A stretch of DNA of 64,000 bases from Flavobacteriaceae bacterium F08102 (GCA_023015935.1 JALKAY010000001.1:620874-684873); one strand, 5' to 3'. Numbered from the stretch's first letter, positions 35,155 to 45,123 are shown. Notes: generated by a model not told the origin, from the letters alone. Made by a program: numbers and translations.

Positions 35155-36642
35155 CTATTGAGCCCACCAAACATCTACGGTTGGTTCTTGTAGCAGTGCT
35201 TCAACAACATCTGGGTTTGTTCCTCGCTCAGATGAAGGATAAATACCACGTCTAAACCATTGACCTTGATATTCATCATCTGAATCATCGTCTTCAAGTC
35301 TTAGGGCAAGGTCTTTAAAAACATCAGGAGAAAAATTATAACGTCTAAAGTCATTGTAAGTTTCAGGATTTAATGTATTTGCAATATATTTTTCTTTCAT
35401 GATCAGTTGTAAGGTTAAATTTGATGCTCCAACGTCGACTGCTCCATCTGCCATGTAGGCCGACCCATCCACGTCTAGTTGGTCCATATTGGCGGCAATA
35501 CCGGTCATATATGCGGCGTATGCATCTGCGTTAGCACCTGTACTTGTAGTTGTTCCACCGCCCGCTAAAAATGCTGCTTCAGCTTTGATAAATTGTGCTT
35601 CTGCATATGTTATTACTGCGATTGGGGCTGTTGCTGAGGTATAATATCCACCATCTTTGTAGTAGGTGTTGGCGAGTTCTCCATCTGACGATGTTCCATC
35701 TCCACCATTCATTGCGCCTCTCCAAGGTGTTCCAATAGGATCTTCATTTTCATAAACAGCTTCCATACGTGGGTCAATTTCTAATCCACTTTGGAAAGGA
35801 AATGAGGAGCCATTTAAATAGCTTATAATTTGATCATTAGGTGCGCGATAGAAATTCCCAGTTTGCCGAGTGAGTATTGTGTTTTGGTACCATGGATTTA
35901 TGTCTGTTTCGGGGTAATTCATTAAAAAATTATCATCGTTCGAGGTAAACCCATTATTAATGTTAGTCAAGACATCATTTGCCGTGGTAATTCCTTTTTG
36001 CACTAAATGGAGTTGATAGCGCGCTTTAATTGTGTAGGCGGCACGCAACCATTTCCCTATATCACCTTGATAGATAATGTCTTCATTACCAATGGTAATA
36101 AACGAATCGTCGGCTGCTTGTAAAAGTTGAATAGCCTTGTCTAAATTTGTGAATATAGCGGTATAAATCTGTTCTTGGCTATCAAATTCAGGATGTGGAT
36201 ATTCTGAAGGATTGGCGGCTTGACTATATGGAACGGCATCCCAAATATCAGTCGCTAACCCAATATTTAATGCCTCTATAATAAGTGCGACACCTTCATA
36301 ATGCTTAGCATTTTGAGCAATGGCTTTTTCTTTGATAATTTTAAGGTTCGGCATTACTCTGAGATACACAGAACTCCATGTGGAGCTAACTTCTGATTTT
36401 CCTGCAGCACCATTTCCATAGCTTCCGAAATATTGACTATAATTACCAAAGACCGTAGAAGCTCCGTATTGACCTACTACGGTATTGTATAAGACGGGAC
36501 CCATTAAATCCTTCATATCCAAGGCGTCTTTGGATACAGCATCAGCTGGGGTATTTATATCGTAATAACTGTCGCCACATGAATTTAACCCTAATATTAA
36601 TAGGGCTAATATTGCCACTGTTTTTATTGTTTTTTTCATCAT
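35155..36642 (-). CDS. SusD/RagB-like nutrient-binding outer-membrane lipoprotein (SusD_2 type)
   Basis: The 495-residue protein has a lipoprotein signal (GLNSC, C22). The SusD-like_2 pattern follows: helical TPR-type N-terminal half with ALNIGLATDIWDAVPYSQA, later YAEAQFIKAEAAF, and a Tyr/Trp-rich end. Such lipoproteins sit on the cell surface and hand nutrients to their SusC partner, encoded 9 bp upstream. No enzyme genes accompany the pair, so the ligand cannot be guessed from context; SusD_2 members are often linked to peptides or unknown nutrients. Confidence 0.92.
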   Translation of the reverse strand: MMKKTIKTVAILALLILGLNSCGDSYYDINTPADAVSKDALDMKDLMGPVLYNTVVGQYGASTVFGNYSQYFGSYGNGAAGKSEVSSTWSSVYLRVMPNLKIIKEKAIAQNAKHYEGVALIIEALNIGLATDIWDAVPYSQAANPSEYPHPEFDSQEQIYTAIFTNLDKAIQLLQAADDSFITIGNEDIIYQGDIGKWLRAAYTIKARYQLHLVQKGITTANDVLTNINNGFTSNDDNFLMNYPETDINPWYQNTILTRQTGNFYRAPNDQIISYLNGSSFPFQSGLEIDPRMEAVYENEDPIGTPWRGAMNGGDGTSSDGELANTYYKDGGYYTSATAPIAVITYAEAQFIKAEAAFLAGGGTTTSTGANADAYAAYMTGIAANMDQLDVDGSAYMADGAVDVGASNLTLQLIMKEKYIANTLNPETYNDFRRYNFSPDVFKDLALRLEDDDSDDEYQGQWFRRGIYPSSERGTNPDVVEALLQEPTVDVWWAQ

Positions 36643-36651
36643 TTTTTGTTT

Positions 36652-39600
36652 TTAAAATCCAATTTGAAGACCAATACTATAATTCTCTGTTAATGGAATT
36701 CCTTTGCCAGAAAATCCATACACTCCACTTCCTGCAGAATACGTGCTGCCTTCAGGGTCATATCCATCATATGGTGTCCATAATATAATGTTATTGGCAC
36801 TTGCGTTTAGTACAAATGAATTGATATTCCATTTGGTTAAATGAGAGCTAAAGTCGTACGAGAGACCAATAGACCGAAGTTTAATCCACGATGCATCTTG
36901 AAGGATTGCTTCAGCAGCACCTGTATAGCGACTCCAACTACGGTAATAATCTTCATCCAATCCGAATGCTGCGGGTGTTGTATTGGGGATGTAGGTGCCG
37001 GGATTTGCAGGATCTTCCATCACACCACTAAAAACATAATCAGCGGTTCTAATTCGTAATTCGGTTGCTTTGCTGGTTCCGTTTCGTAACATTTGGCGTC
37101 GTGCCCAGCTGTATTTGTCGCCCCCTTTACTCCATTCGAGTAGGAAGTTAAATCCTATATTTTTCCATCTCAAATGGTTCCCAATAGAGCTTACAAAATC
37201 TGGAAATGCATTTCCAACTATTACATAGCCTTCGCTTCTATCAATCGTTGGGTATCCATTGGCATCGATGTAACGCTCTCCATTATTTTCTCTTCTCCAT
37301 TTATATCCATATATCGTACCCATTTTATCTCCTTCTTTTACTCTTGAATAAATTTCAGGTCCTCCGTCGCTTGCATAAGTGATATTGTCTATATCATCAG
37401 GTAAGTCAAGAACTTTTCCTTTATTGGTAGAAAAATTAAAGATCATTTGCCAATTTAGATCTTCGGTTTTAATAATATCTCCACTAATCATTAATTCATG
37501 ACCAGAGGTTTCGTAGCTCCCAGCGTTGGTCACAAATCTTGATAACCCTGTTGATGGAGGGACTGATGTGCTAAAAATTTGATCAGTTACTTTGGTTGTA
37601 TAATATGCGTAATCAAACCGCAATCGATTTTTCAAAAAGCGAAGATCTGCACCAATTTCAATCGATTTAGATCGTTCAGGAACCAAGTTGATATTGCCCC
37701 CAGAAATAGAGGTGGCATATCCACCAACTCCGCCAAACGGAAATCCATTGGCAGGCAGAATATAGGAATCCGTTTGCGCAAAACCAGGTCCGTTTCCAAC
37801 CTCTGCATAAGAGGCGCGAATTTTACCAAAAGATAAGATTGAGTTATCGCCGATAAAGTCTTCACTAAAGATATAAGATGCGCTTATAGAAGGGTAGAAA
37901 AACGAGCGATTGTTAGTGGGTAGGGTAGATAACCAGTCGTTTCTTCCGGTCATTGATAAGAATAGTTTATTGTCGTAACCAAGTTTAATTTCTCCATAGA
38001 GTCCCGTATTTCTCAAATGGCTGATGCTACTTGAATTATCTCTAATGCCGGTATTGCTGATGTGATTAAAATAAGGGATGTTTAATTGTTCTCCATAAAT
38101 TCGATCATAGTTGCGTTTTCTGTCAGAGACTTGATTTCCTACCATTAAGGAAGAGGTAAATTTATCGTTCCAATCTTTTGTCATGGTGACTAATAGATTT
38201 GATTCTAAACCGACAAAACGAACATTTTCATTAACAACAAAGCCTCCTACTTGTGATCCTGAATCGAGGTCTCCAGGGACAAATCGATCTCTGTGATCAG
38301 CGTAGTTATCAACTTGAGCCGTATAAACGATATTCATCCAATCCAAAGGATTGTAATTAAGGGTAATATTACCTATCCAACGATTTACGTCATCTTCATA
38401 GCTACTTCGTTCTGCATAGTAACGAGGGTTATCTATAATTCCGTGAGAATAATCTCTTTCTGAGCCATCTGCATTTTGGTAATCATTTACCGGAAATGTG
38501 TTTGAAAAATAGGCAAGGGCACTGATGATTGATTTATCGCCACCGTTTGCTCTTTTTCCTCCTGATTTGGCATAGGAAATAGACGTGTTAATTTTGAAAT
38601 TCTCTGCTACTTGATACCCTCCTGTAAATCGAAAGGTAGTTTTATCAAAATTGGAATTTGGCACCGTACTTTCATCTGTTGAATTTCCAGCAGAGAAAAA
38701 ATAGTCAATTTTATCTGAGGCTCCAGCAATATTGAAATTTATTTGGGTATTGATACCTGTTTTAAAAAGGTCCATTGGATCGTAAATTCGATCTCCTGAT
38801 AAATCTACTATTGTATTGTCATCGTTAGTATAGCTATCAGCAGCGTATTTTGGTCCCCAATTGTAGAAAACGGTACCATTGTTTACCCGGGTAAAACCAG
38901 TTTCTGTTTCTGGCGTGTACAATTGCCTTGGTTCACCCCCAAATCCTTCGCGATATTTTAATTGTTGTTCAGGAGTTTTGGTTACATTTCTAAAAGTAGT
39001 ATTTACAGAGAAATTAACTTTAGGTTTACCTTGTATTCCTTTTTTAGTGGTAATAATGATGGCGCCATTGGCGGCTCTAACACCATAGAGGGCTGTAGCA
39101 GCAGCGCCTTTTAAAATGTTATAAGATTCAACATCATCAGGGTTAATATCTCCTGCACGGCTTGTAAATCCAAATTGTTCATTGCTGCCCGGGGAATTGG
39201 ATCCGGCAGAAGGTAAAACGCTTCCAGCAAACGTATCGTTATTGATGGCGATACCATCAACGATAATCAAAGGTTGGTTGTCTCTACCTGGAGCTAAGGA
39301 TGATATTCCACGAATGGAAATATCTGAGCCAGCACCTGCTCCTCCAGAATTTTGTCGAATTTGTAGGCCGGCAACTTTACCTTGCAGGGCGGTAATTCCA
39401 TTTGACTGTCCAGCTAAATTTAGATCTTCAGTCTTTACTTGAGTGACCGAGTATCCCAATTCTTTGGTTTCCTTTTTAATTCCGAAAGCGGTAATAACGA
39501 CTTCATCTAGTTGGCCGGCATCTTCCACCATTGTCACGTTGTGTGTTGTTCCTGTTACCGTGATTTCTTGGGTGACATAGCCCAAAGAAGAAAATACCAA

Positions 39601-39807
39601 GACATTCCCTATAGAGGCTGTTATTTGGTAATTGCCATCAAAATCGGTTGCCGCTCCTTTGTTTGTGCCTTTAATTCGAATATTCACACCGGGGAGAGCA
39701 CCGGCCTCATCACTTACTTTACCACTTACCGTAATTTCTTGGGCAAGCACTAAACTAAATGCAGTTGTGAAAAATGCGAGTAAAGTAACTGTAAGTTTTT
39801 TTCTCAT
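36652..39807 (-). CDS. SusC/RagA-family TonB-linked outer-membrane transporter
   Basis: The 1051-residue protein has a signal peptide ending in LVLAQ. A CarboxypepD_reg-like domain (about 25-100, GKVSDEAGALPGVNIRIKGTNKG) precedes the plug with LQGKVAGLQI and IIVDGIAI, the SusC signatures. A large beta-barrel ends in NYSIGLQIGF. It imports a ligand captured by SusD, using TonB energy. It is divergent from a DeoR-type regulator 140 bp away. No -7 consensus is visible for it, so activation or a different promoter type is possible. Confidence 0.94.
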   Translation of the reverse strand: MRKKLTVTLLAFFTTAFSLVLAQEITVSGKVSDEAGALPGVNIRIKGTNKGAATDFDGNYQITASIGNVLVFSSLGYVTQEITVTGTTHNVTMVEDAGQLDEVVITAFGIKKETKELGYSVTQVKTEDLNLAGQSNGITALQGKVAGLQIRQNSGGAGAGSDISIRGISSLAPGRDNQPLIIVDGIAINNDTFAGSVLPSAGSNSPGSNEQFGFTSRAGDINPDDVESYNILKGAAATALYGVRAANGAIIITTKKGIQGKPKVNFSVNTTFRNVTKTPEQQLKYREGFGGEPRQLYTPETETGFTRVNNGTVFYNWGPKYAADSYTNDDNTIVDLSGDRIYDPMDLFKTGINTQINFNIAGASDKIDYFFSAGNSTDESTVPNSNFDKTTFRFTGGYQVAENFKINTSISYAKSGGKRANGGDKSIISALAYFSNTFPVNDYQNADGSERDYSHGIIDNPRYYAERSSYEDDVNRWIGNITLNYNPLDWMNIVYTAQVDNYADHRDRFVPGDLDSGSQVGGFVVNENVRFVGLESNLLVTMTKDWNDKFTSSLMVGNQVSDRKRNYDRIYGEQLNIPYFNHISNTGIRDNSSSISHLRNTGLYGEIKLGYDNKLFLSMTGRNDWLSTLPTNNRSFFYPSISASYIFSEDFIGDNSILSFGKIRASYAEVGNGPGFAQTDSYILPANGFPFGGVGGYATSISGGNINLVPERSKSIEIGADLRFLKNRLRFDYAYYTTKVTDQIFSTSVPPSTGLSRFVTNAGSYETSGHELMISGDIIKTEDLNWQMIFNFSTNKGKVLDLPDDIDNITYASDGGPEIYSRVKEGDKMGTIYGYKWRRENNGERYIDANGYPTIDRSEGYVIVGNAFPDFVSSIGNHLRWKNIGFNFLLEWSKGGDKYSWARRQMLRNGTSKATELRIRTADYVFSGVMEDPANPGTYIPNTTPAAFGLDEDYYRSWSRYTGAAEAILQDASWIKLRSIGLSYDFSSHLTKWNINSFVLNASANNIILWTPYDGYDPEGSTYSAGSGVYGFSGKGIPLTENYSIGLQIGF

Positions 39808-39857
39808 AAGAAAATTATTTGAGTTAGTATGTAGTAAATTTATAAAAAAATTGCAAG

Positions 39858-39906
39858 AATTTGCGGATTTATTATGATTTCTGCATTTTTTTTATGAATT
39901 TGCCGT
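39858..39906. promoter_or_regulatory. Candidate operator repeats between susC-like and deoR-like genes
   Basis: GAATTTGCGG (39858-39867) and GAATTTGCCG (39897-39906) are direct repeats with one mismatch, 39 bp apart, in the shared divergent promoter region. A near -7 element TGAATTTG overlaps the second. They could bind the adjacent DeoR-type protein; this is inferred from position only. Confidence 0.35.
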
Positions 39907-39947
39907 ATGATTAACGAAAATTAACAGATTATTTAGAATCATAAATT

Positions 39948-40697
39948 ATGTTAAAACTTGAGCGACATGCGTTTATTATTAAACAGCTAAAGCAGCATAG
40001 GAAGGTGCTTTCAGCGAAGTTAAGTGATCAACTTCAGGTATCAGAAGATACTGTTCGGAGGGATTTAAAAGAGTTGGCCTCCAGGCACTTACTGTTTAAA
40101 GTGCATGGAGGTGCTTTAACCATTGAAAATAAAATATTGAGTTTTGATGAGCGAAGTGTTGCCGACTTAGATAAAAAAAGGTCAATTGCAAAAAAAGCAG
40201 TTCACTTAATCCACGATGGGCAAGTAATTATTATGAGTGGAAGTACTGTCAATGTTGAATTAGCAAAAATAATTCCAAGCCATATTCGGGTTACAATTTT
40301 TACTTATAGCTTACCCATTGCGATTGAATTATCACATCACGAGTCTATAGAAGTTATTTTTATTGGCGGAAAATTAAATAAATTGGCTCAAGTAACGGTT
40401 GGTATTGATGTGGTCAATTCTGTGAGTAATATTAGAGCTGATATCTGTTTTATGGGAGTTAGCGGAATGGATGTAGTTCGAGGTATGACAGAGCCAGACT
40501 GGGAAGTTGCACACATAAAAAAATGTATGATTGCGGCTTCTGATTATGTGGTGGCATTATGTCAAAGTTCTAAACTAAATAAAATTGAACGTTATGTAGT
40601 AGTTCCTACACAAAATATTGATACAGTTATTATAGATGAGCCTTTAGAAGAGGATGTTTTAAAGCCTTTTGAAGAACAGGGTGTGCAATTTGTCTAA
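39948..40697 (+). CDS. DeoR/GlpR family transcriptional regulator
   Basis: The 249-residue protein has an N-terminal winged helix-turn-helix (about 1-57, LSDQLQVSEDTVRRDLKEL). The DeoR C-terminal sensor domain is related to sugar-phosphate isomerases (GGKLNK, DICFMGVSGMD, AASDYVVAL). DeoR proteins usually repress and sense a phosphorylated sugar. Its divergent placement makes the SusC/SusD genes the likely target, which points to a sugar-type nutrient, though that link is inference. Confidence 0.92.
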   Translation: MLKLERHAFIIKQLKQHRKVLSAKLSDQLQVSEDTVRRDLKELASRHLLFKVHGGALTIENKILSFDERSVADLDKKRSIAKKAVHLIHDGQVIIMSGSTVNVELAKIIPSHIRVTIFTYSLPIAIELSHHESIEVIFIGGKLNKLAQVTVGIDVVNSVSNIRADICFMGVSGMDVVRGMTEPDWEVAHIKKCMIAASDYVVALCQSSKLNKIERYVVVPTQNIDTVIIDEPLEEDVLKPFEEQGVQFV

Positions 40698-40699
40698 TC

Positions 40700-40716
40700 C
40701 CGCAAAAAGCCGCAAT
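40700..40716. promoter_or_regulatory. Inverted copies of the TTGCGG word after the deoR-like gene
   Basis: CCGCAAA (40700-40706) and CCGCAAT (40710-40716) are reverse-complement matches to the TTTGCGG/ATTGCGG word seen upstream of the regulator. Function is unknown. Confidence 0.25.
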
Positions 40717-40871
40717 GAAGGGGTTTGTTTCGTAGTATGACAGTGCTTTTTTTGCCTAATTGATACCTTATGTAAGAAATTACTTACTCGATTTAATCAT
40801 TGTATTAATCATTGATTTTTTTAAATTTTGAGGATTTATTGTTCGATTTCGTCGAGTGGTTGAAAAAAGAT

Positions 40872-40879
40872 TACTTTTG
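40872..40879 (+). promoter_or_regulatory. -7 promoter element of recJ
   Basis: TACTTTTG, a perfect TAnnTTTG match, 19 bp before ATG 40899. Confidence 0.5.
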
Positions 40880-40898
40880 ATTTTAAAGTGATTTAACT

Positions 40899-42596
40899 AT
40901 GCAATGGGACTTAATTCCTCCTTTACCTACTTCAAAAATTAACGAAATTGCAACTAGCTTAAACGTGAGTCATACGGTGGCTTCTTTGCTCCTGCAAAGA
41001 GGAATATCTACCTACGATGAGGCTAAGGCATTTTTTAGACCTTCTTTAAAAGAATTGCATGATCCATTTTTAATGAAAGATATGGATAAAGCAGTTGATC
41101 GAATTTTAAAAGCCATTGATGCCGAAGAGCGCATTTTGATTTATGGGGATTATGATGTCGATGGGACATCGTCCGTAGCACTCGTTGCGAGATACCTGCT
41201 GTCGATTTACCCGAAAGTGGCTACCTATATCCCAGATCGGTATAAAGAAGGGTACGGAGTTTCTTATGCGAGTATTGACTTTGCCGAAGACAATGAATTT
41301 AGTCTGATTATTGCCTTAGATTGTGGTATTAAAGCCATTGATAAAGTGGCCTATGCAAACGAAAAAGGGATAGATTTTATAATTTGTGATCATCATCGAC
41401 CAGGTTCAGAACTGCCTAAGGCGGTAGCAGTGTTAGATGCTAAGCGTGAAGATTGTAACTATCCTTATGATGAACTCTGTGGGTGCGGAGTTGGCTTTAA
41501 GTTGATTCAAGCAATAGGATCTCATTATGGTCATAATATTACCTATTTACAGCAATATTTAGATATTGTGGCAACGGCAATTGCGGCGGATATTGTTCCT
41601 TTGACGGGAGAGAATCGGATTTTGGCTTATTTTGGAATGAAGCAAATAAATTCGAATCCGAGTATCGGAATTAAAGCCTTAATTAATCAAGTGTCTAAAG
41701 ATACCTTAAGTATTACGGATGTAGTTTTTATTATCGCTCCGAGAATAAATGCTGCCGGGAGAATGAAGCATGGTAATTATGCCGTTGAATTATTGATGGA
41801 GCAAGATTTTGACGTGGCTTTGAAAATGGCTGCAGAGATAGAAATGTTTAATAATGAACGAAGAGATCTCGACCAAAAGATAACGAAAGAAGCCTTACAG
41901 CAAATCGCCGAGAATAAGGAAGAGAATCGGGCAACTTCAGTTGTCTATCAAGAAGATTGGCACAAGGGAGTTATCGGAATTGTGGCTTCTAGGTTAATTG
42001 AAAAATTTTATCGTCCAACTTTAGTTTTCACTAAGAATGGTGATAAATTGGCAGCTTCGGCACGTTCTGTTAAAGGGTTTGATGTGTACAATGCCTTGGA
42101 AGCGTGTAGTGATACGATTGAGCAATTTGGGGGGCATAAATACGCTGCTGGGCTCACCTTGAAGCCAGAAAATTATCAAAAATTTAAAGAAGCCTTTGAA
42201 CAGGTCGTTAAAAATACTATTTCTGAGCATTGTTTAAGTCCTACAATAACGATTTCTTGCGAACTTGAATTTGAAGAAGTAACGGCTAAATTATTTAGAA
42301 TTATTAAACAGTTTGGTCCTTTTGGCCCTCAAAATATGAAGCCTGTTTTCTTGTTAAGACAAGTTGTTGATGGAGGTGGGAGCAGGACTATCGGTGTGAA
42401 AAATGATCACTTGAGATTGGATATTAAAACGAAGCACGGCAGAAAACACCTTGTTGGGATAGGATTTAATTTAGGGCATTTATATGATCAAATAGCTACC
42501 AAGAAGCCGTTTGATATTGTTTTCACTTTAGAAGAAAATCATTGGAATGGAATATCTACATTACAGCTGAATGTAAAGGATGTGCGGTTTGGTTAA
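40899..42596 (+). CDS. recJ: Single-stranded-DNA-specific 5'-3' exonuclease
   Basis: RecJ trims 5' ends of single-stranded DNA in recombination and repair. The 565-residue protein has DHH-family motifs in order: motif I LIYGDYDVDGTSS (about 79), IIALDCG, the DHH motif ICDHHRPG, and GCGVGFKL. The DHHA1 domain contains RSVKGFDVYNALEAC and GGHKYAAGLTL, and an OB-like C-terminal region begins near residue 455. Length is normal. Confidence 0.97.
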   Translation: MQWDLIPPLPTSKINEIATSLNVSHTVASLLLQRGISTYDEAKAFFRPSLKELHDPFLMKDMDKAVDRILKAIDAEERILIYGDYDVDGTSSVALVARYLLSIYPKVATYIPDRYKEGYGVSYASIDFAEDNEFSLIIALDCGIKAIDKVAYANEKGIDFIICDHHRPGSELPKAVAVLDAKREDCNYPYDELCGCGVGFKLIQAIGSHYGHNITYLQQYLDIVATAIAADIVPLTGENRILAYFGMKQINSNPSIGIKALINQVSKDTLSITDVVFIIAPRINAAGRMKHGNYAVELLMEQDFDVALKMAAEIEMFNNERRDLDQKITKEALQQIAENKEENRATSVVYQEDWHKGVIGIVASRLIEKFYRPTLVFTKNGDKLAASARSVKGFDVYNALEACSDTIEQFGGHKYAAGLTLKPENYQKFKEAFEQVVKNTISEHCLSPTITISCELEFEEVTAKLFRIIKQFGPFGPQNMKPVFLLRQVVDGGGSRTIGVKNDHLRLDIKTKHGRKHLVGIGFNLGHLYDQIATKKPFDIVFTLEENHWNGISTLQLNVKDVRFG

Positions 42597-42785
42597 AACG
42601 CGTCATAGTTGATCGGATTGACATTTGGCGGTATCAGCTCAGTTGAATCTGTTGACTTTATTTGTAATTATAACAATAGATGCATTGCATCGACTTAGTT
42701 TTATGGCTGTGGGTTTTAACCCACAGAAAACAGAAAACGGACCACAAATTATTCAAATCAATCCAATCATTTAACAACAATAAAT
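42597..42785. repeat. Hairpin-bearing left flank of a decayed IS200/IS605-type element
   Basis: Two perfect hairpins lie just upstream of the transposase remnant. The first is GATGCA-T-TGCATC (42679-42691). The second is CTGTGGGTT-TT-AACCCACAG (42707-42726). Subterminal imperfect palindromes are what Y1 transposases recognise, so these may be the old left-end or REP-like sites. The remainder of the stretch shows nothing recognised. Confidence 0.5.
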
Positions 42786-43244
42786 TTGGCAAATTCATAG
42801 CATAAAGTGCATTTACAAATTTTTTTGCAGTAAAATACAGAGAAGCATTAATACATCCTATTTGGAAAAAAATTATTTGGAGTGATTGGACAATTGATTA
42901 ATGAAACGGGTTGTAAAACAATTGTTGTTAATGGAGTTGAAGATCATGTTCATTGCTTTCTAAGTCTAAAGCCTAGTGTATCTATATCTAAGTTGATGAA
43001 GGCTGTTAAAGCAAAATCATCGAAATTTATCAATGACAAAAATTTAACCTTACATAGGTTTGAATAATAAAAGGGTTATGGAGTATTTTCATACAATAAA
43101 TCACAAATTAACCGTGTATTCCATTATATAAAGAGGCAAGAAGAGCATCATAAAGGCAGCTCTTTTAAAGAAGAGTATCACAAATTTATTAACGAGTTTA
43201 ATATCCATTATGACGAGCAGTATCTTTTTCATGAGCCCATATAA
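42786..43244 (+). pseudogene. IS200/IS605-type Y1 transposase (TnpA), multiply inactivated
   Basis: Joining frames gives a near full-length Y1 (HUH) transposase. It starts with an A-N-S-stop-H-K-V-H-L-Q segment, then AVKYREALIHPIWK, then VNGVEDHVHCFLSLKP with the HUH pair (HVH at 42945-42953). The end is GYGVFSYNKSQINRVFHYI (catalytic-Tyr region) and DEQYLFHEPI. Lesions seen: TTG where ATG is expected, an in-frame TAG at 42798, a one-base loss in a T7 run near 42830, another frameshift near 42881, and tandem TAA TAA (43065-43070) where relatives have Trp-Gln. It cannot make an active protein. Confidence 0.8.
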
Positions 43245-43307
43245 AAACTGCAAATAAAAAATGGGGATAGTCCAAATTCTCCTTGAAATTTAGAGCGCTT
43301 TTTCAGT

Positions 43308-43961
43308 TTAAAAGCAGTTTTTTAATCCGCTAATTGTTTTCTTCGGGTCTTCACTTTTAAAAACAAAACTTCCTGCTACTAAAACATCAGCTCCGGCAGT
43401 TACCAATTTGGGGCAGTTTTGGTCATTGACACCGCCATCAATTTCAATGATTGCTTTTGAATTAGATTTTTCGATGAGGTCTTTAAGTTGAATAATCTTT
43501 TTATAGGTATTTTCTATAAATGATTGGCCTCCAAACCCTGGATTTACACTCATGATCAGTACGAGGTCTAGCTCTCTGATTATATCTTCTAAAACAGCAA
43601 TGGGTGTATGTGGGTTTAGGGCAACACCAGCTTTCATTCCTTCAGCCTTAATTGCTTGAACGGTTCTGTGTAGGTGTGTACAGGCTTCATAATGAACCGT
43701 TAAAATGTCTGCACCAACTGCTTTAAAATCTTTGATAAAACGATCAGGATCAACAATCATTAAATGTACGTCCATCGTTTTGTTAGCGTGCTTTTTCATC
43801 GATTTAATTACCGGCATACCATAAGAAATGTTAGGAACAAAAACGCCGTCCATTACATCAATATGAAACCAATCAGCCTCACTTTGATTTACCATTTCAA
43901 CGTCTCGTTGAAGGTTTCCAAAATCAGCGGCTAGCATTGAAGGGGCAATTAAATGACTCAT
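43308..43961 (-). CDS. rpe: Ribulose-phosphate 3-epimerase
   Basis: Rpe interconverts ribulose 5-phosphate and xylulose 5-phosphate in the pentose phosphate pathway. The 217-residue TIM barrel shows IAPSMLAADFGNL and WFHIDVMDGVFVPNISYG. It also has DVHLMIVDPDRF, LIMSVNPGFGGQSF and IEIDGGVN with its metal and phosphate residues. A perfect -7 element sits 16 bp before the ATG, downstream of the rpoD terminator, so rpe is transcribed on its own. Confidence 0.97.
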   Translation of the reverse strand: MSHLIAPSMLAADFGNLQRDVEMVNQSEADWFHIDVMDGVFVPNISYGMPVIKSMKKHANKTMDVHLMIVDPDRFIKDFKAVGADILTVHYEACTHLHRTVQAIKAEGMKAGVALNPHTPIAVLEDIIRELDLVLIMSVNPGFGGQSFIENTYKKIIQLKDLIEKSNSKAIIEIDGGVNDQNCPKLVTAGADVLVAGSFVFKSEDPKKTISGLKNCF

Positions 43962-43977
43962 AAGTATATGTTTTTTG

Positions 43978-43985
43978 CAAAAATA
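43978..43985 (-). promoter_or_regulatory. -7 promoter element of rpe
   Basis: The minus strand reads TATTTTTG, a perfect match 16 bp before ATG 43961. Confidence 0.55.
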
Positions 43986-44031
43986 AGACTATAAACTAGG
44001 ATTTAGAGGAATTCTGTAAAAAATATAGCAT

Positions 44032-44063
44032 AAAAAAACTCCATGTTTTAAACACGGAGTTTT
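44032..44063 (-). terminator. Terminator after rpoD
   Basis: Hairpin ACTCC(A)TGTT / AACA(C)GGAGT with one mismatch. On the minus strand it is followed by a run of T from the AAAAAAA tract. Confidence 0.8.
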
Positions 44064-44083
44064 AAGTCAAAAAGGATTGAATT

Positions 44084-44947
44084 TTATCCTAAATAAGTTC
44101 TTAAAATTTTACTTCTTGAGGTGTGTTTTAGGCGTCTAATCGCTTTTTCTTTAATTTGACGAACTCTTTCTCTTGTAAGATCAAATGTTTCGCCAATTTC
44201 TTCTAAGGTCATTGGGTGTGCATCACCTAAGCCAAAGTATAAGGCCACCACATCTGCTTCACGGGGTGTTAAGGTTTCTAAGGCTCGTTCAATTTCCACT
44301 TTTAAAGACTCGTGTAATAATTTTTTATCAGGATTTGGTGATTCTCCTGAGCGTAAAACGTCATATAGATTTGAATCTTCTCCTTCAATTAATGGTGCAT
44401 CCATAGATACGTGACGTCCAGAATTTTTAAGTGATTCTTTAACGTCATTTATAGTCATATCAAGTTCCTTAGCAATTTCTTCTGCAGAAGGAGGTCTTTC
44501 ATTTTCTTGTTCTAGGCGTGCATAGGTTTTATTAATTTTATTAATAGAGCCAATTTTGTTTAAAGGTAAACGAACAATTCTTGATTGTTCTGCTAGTGCT
44601 TGTAAAATAGATTGACGAATCCACCATACGGCATAAGAGATAAATTTAAAGCCTCTTGTTTCATCAAAACGTTTAGCAGCTTTGATTAAGCCAAGGTTTC
44701 CTTCATTTATCAAGTCAGGTAAGGTCAAGCCTTGGTTTTGATATTGTTTAGCAACAGAAACCACAAAACGTAAATTTGCTTTAGTTAATCGCTCTAATGC
44801 CAGTTGATCTCCGGCCTTAATTCGTTGTGCTAATTCTACCTCCATATCGGCGGTAATCAAATCTACTTTCCCAATTTCTTGTAAATATTTATCTAGTGAC
44901 GCTGTTTCACGGTTGGTTACCTGCTTCGTTATCTTCAGTTGTCTCAT
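44084..44947 (-). CDS. rpoD: Primary sigma factor, RpoD/SigA type (short Bacteroidota form)
   Basis: The 287-residue sigma-70 protein directs RNA polymerase to housekeeping promoters. Region 1.2 ([13 protein letters not shown]), region 2 ([35 protein letters not shown] and [10 protein letters not shown]), region 3 and region 4 ([35 protein letters not shown]) are all present. It lacks the long region 1.1 and the non-conserved insert of E. coli sigma-70, the normal Bacteroidota form that reads TAnnTTTG promoters. It is monocistronic between terminators. Confidence 0.96.
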   Translation of the reverse strand: MRQLKITKQVTNRETASLDKYLQEIGKVDLITADMEVELAQRIKAGDQLALERLTKANLRFVVSVAKQYQNQGLTLPDLINEGNLGLIKAAKRFDETRGFKFISYAVWWIRQSILQALAEQSRIVRLPLNKIGSINKINKTYARLEQENERPPSAEEIAKELDMTINDVKESLKNSGRHVSMDAPLIEGEDSNLYDVLRSGESPNPDKKLLHESLKVEIERALETLTPREADVVALYFGLGDAHPMTLEEIGETFDLTRERVRQIKEKAIRRLKHTSRSKILRTYLG

Positions 44948-45092
44948 CTATTCTAAAAAAAAATTTAAAGTTATACTCCTATTTGTTGTTGTGTACTTAT
45001 ATATACGTTCAATGTCGAAAAAATGTTACAAAAAATTTCATAATAATTCAAAAAATATTCGTATACATACTGATAATGAATAAACAACAAAT

Positions 45093-45123
45093 AAAAAAAC
45101 CCATCCGTTATAACGGATGGGTT
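45093..45123 (-). terminator. Terminator after pnp
   Basis: Perfect 13-bp palindromic stem AACCCATCCGTTA / TAACGGATGGGTT. The adjoining plus-strand A run gives a T run on the minus strand. Confidence 0.88.
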
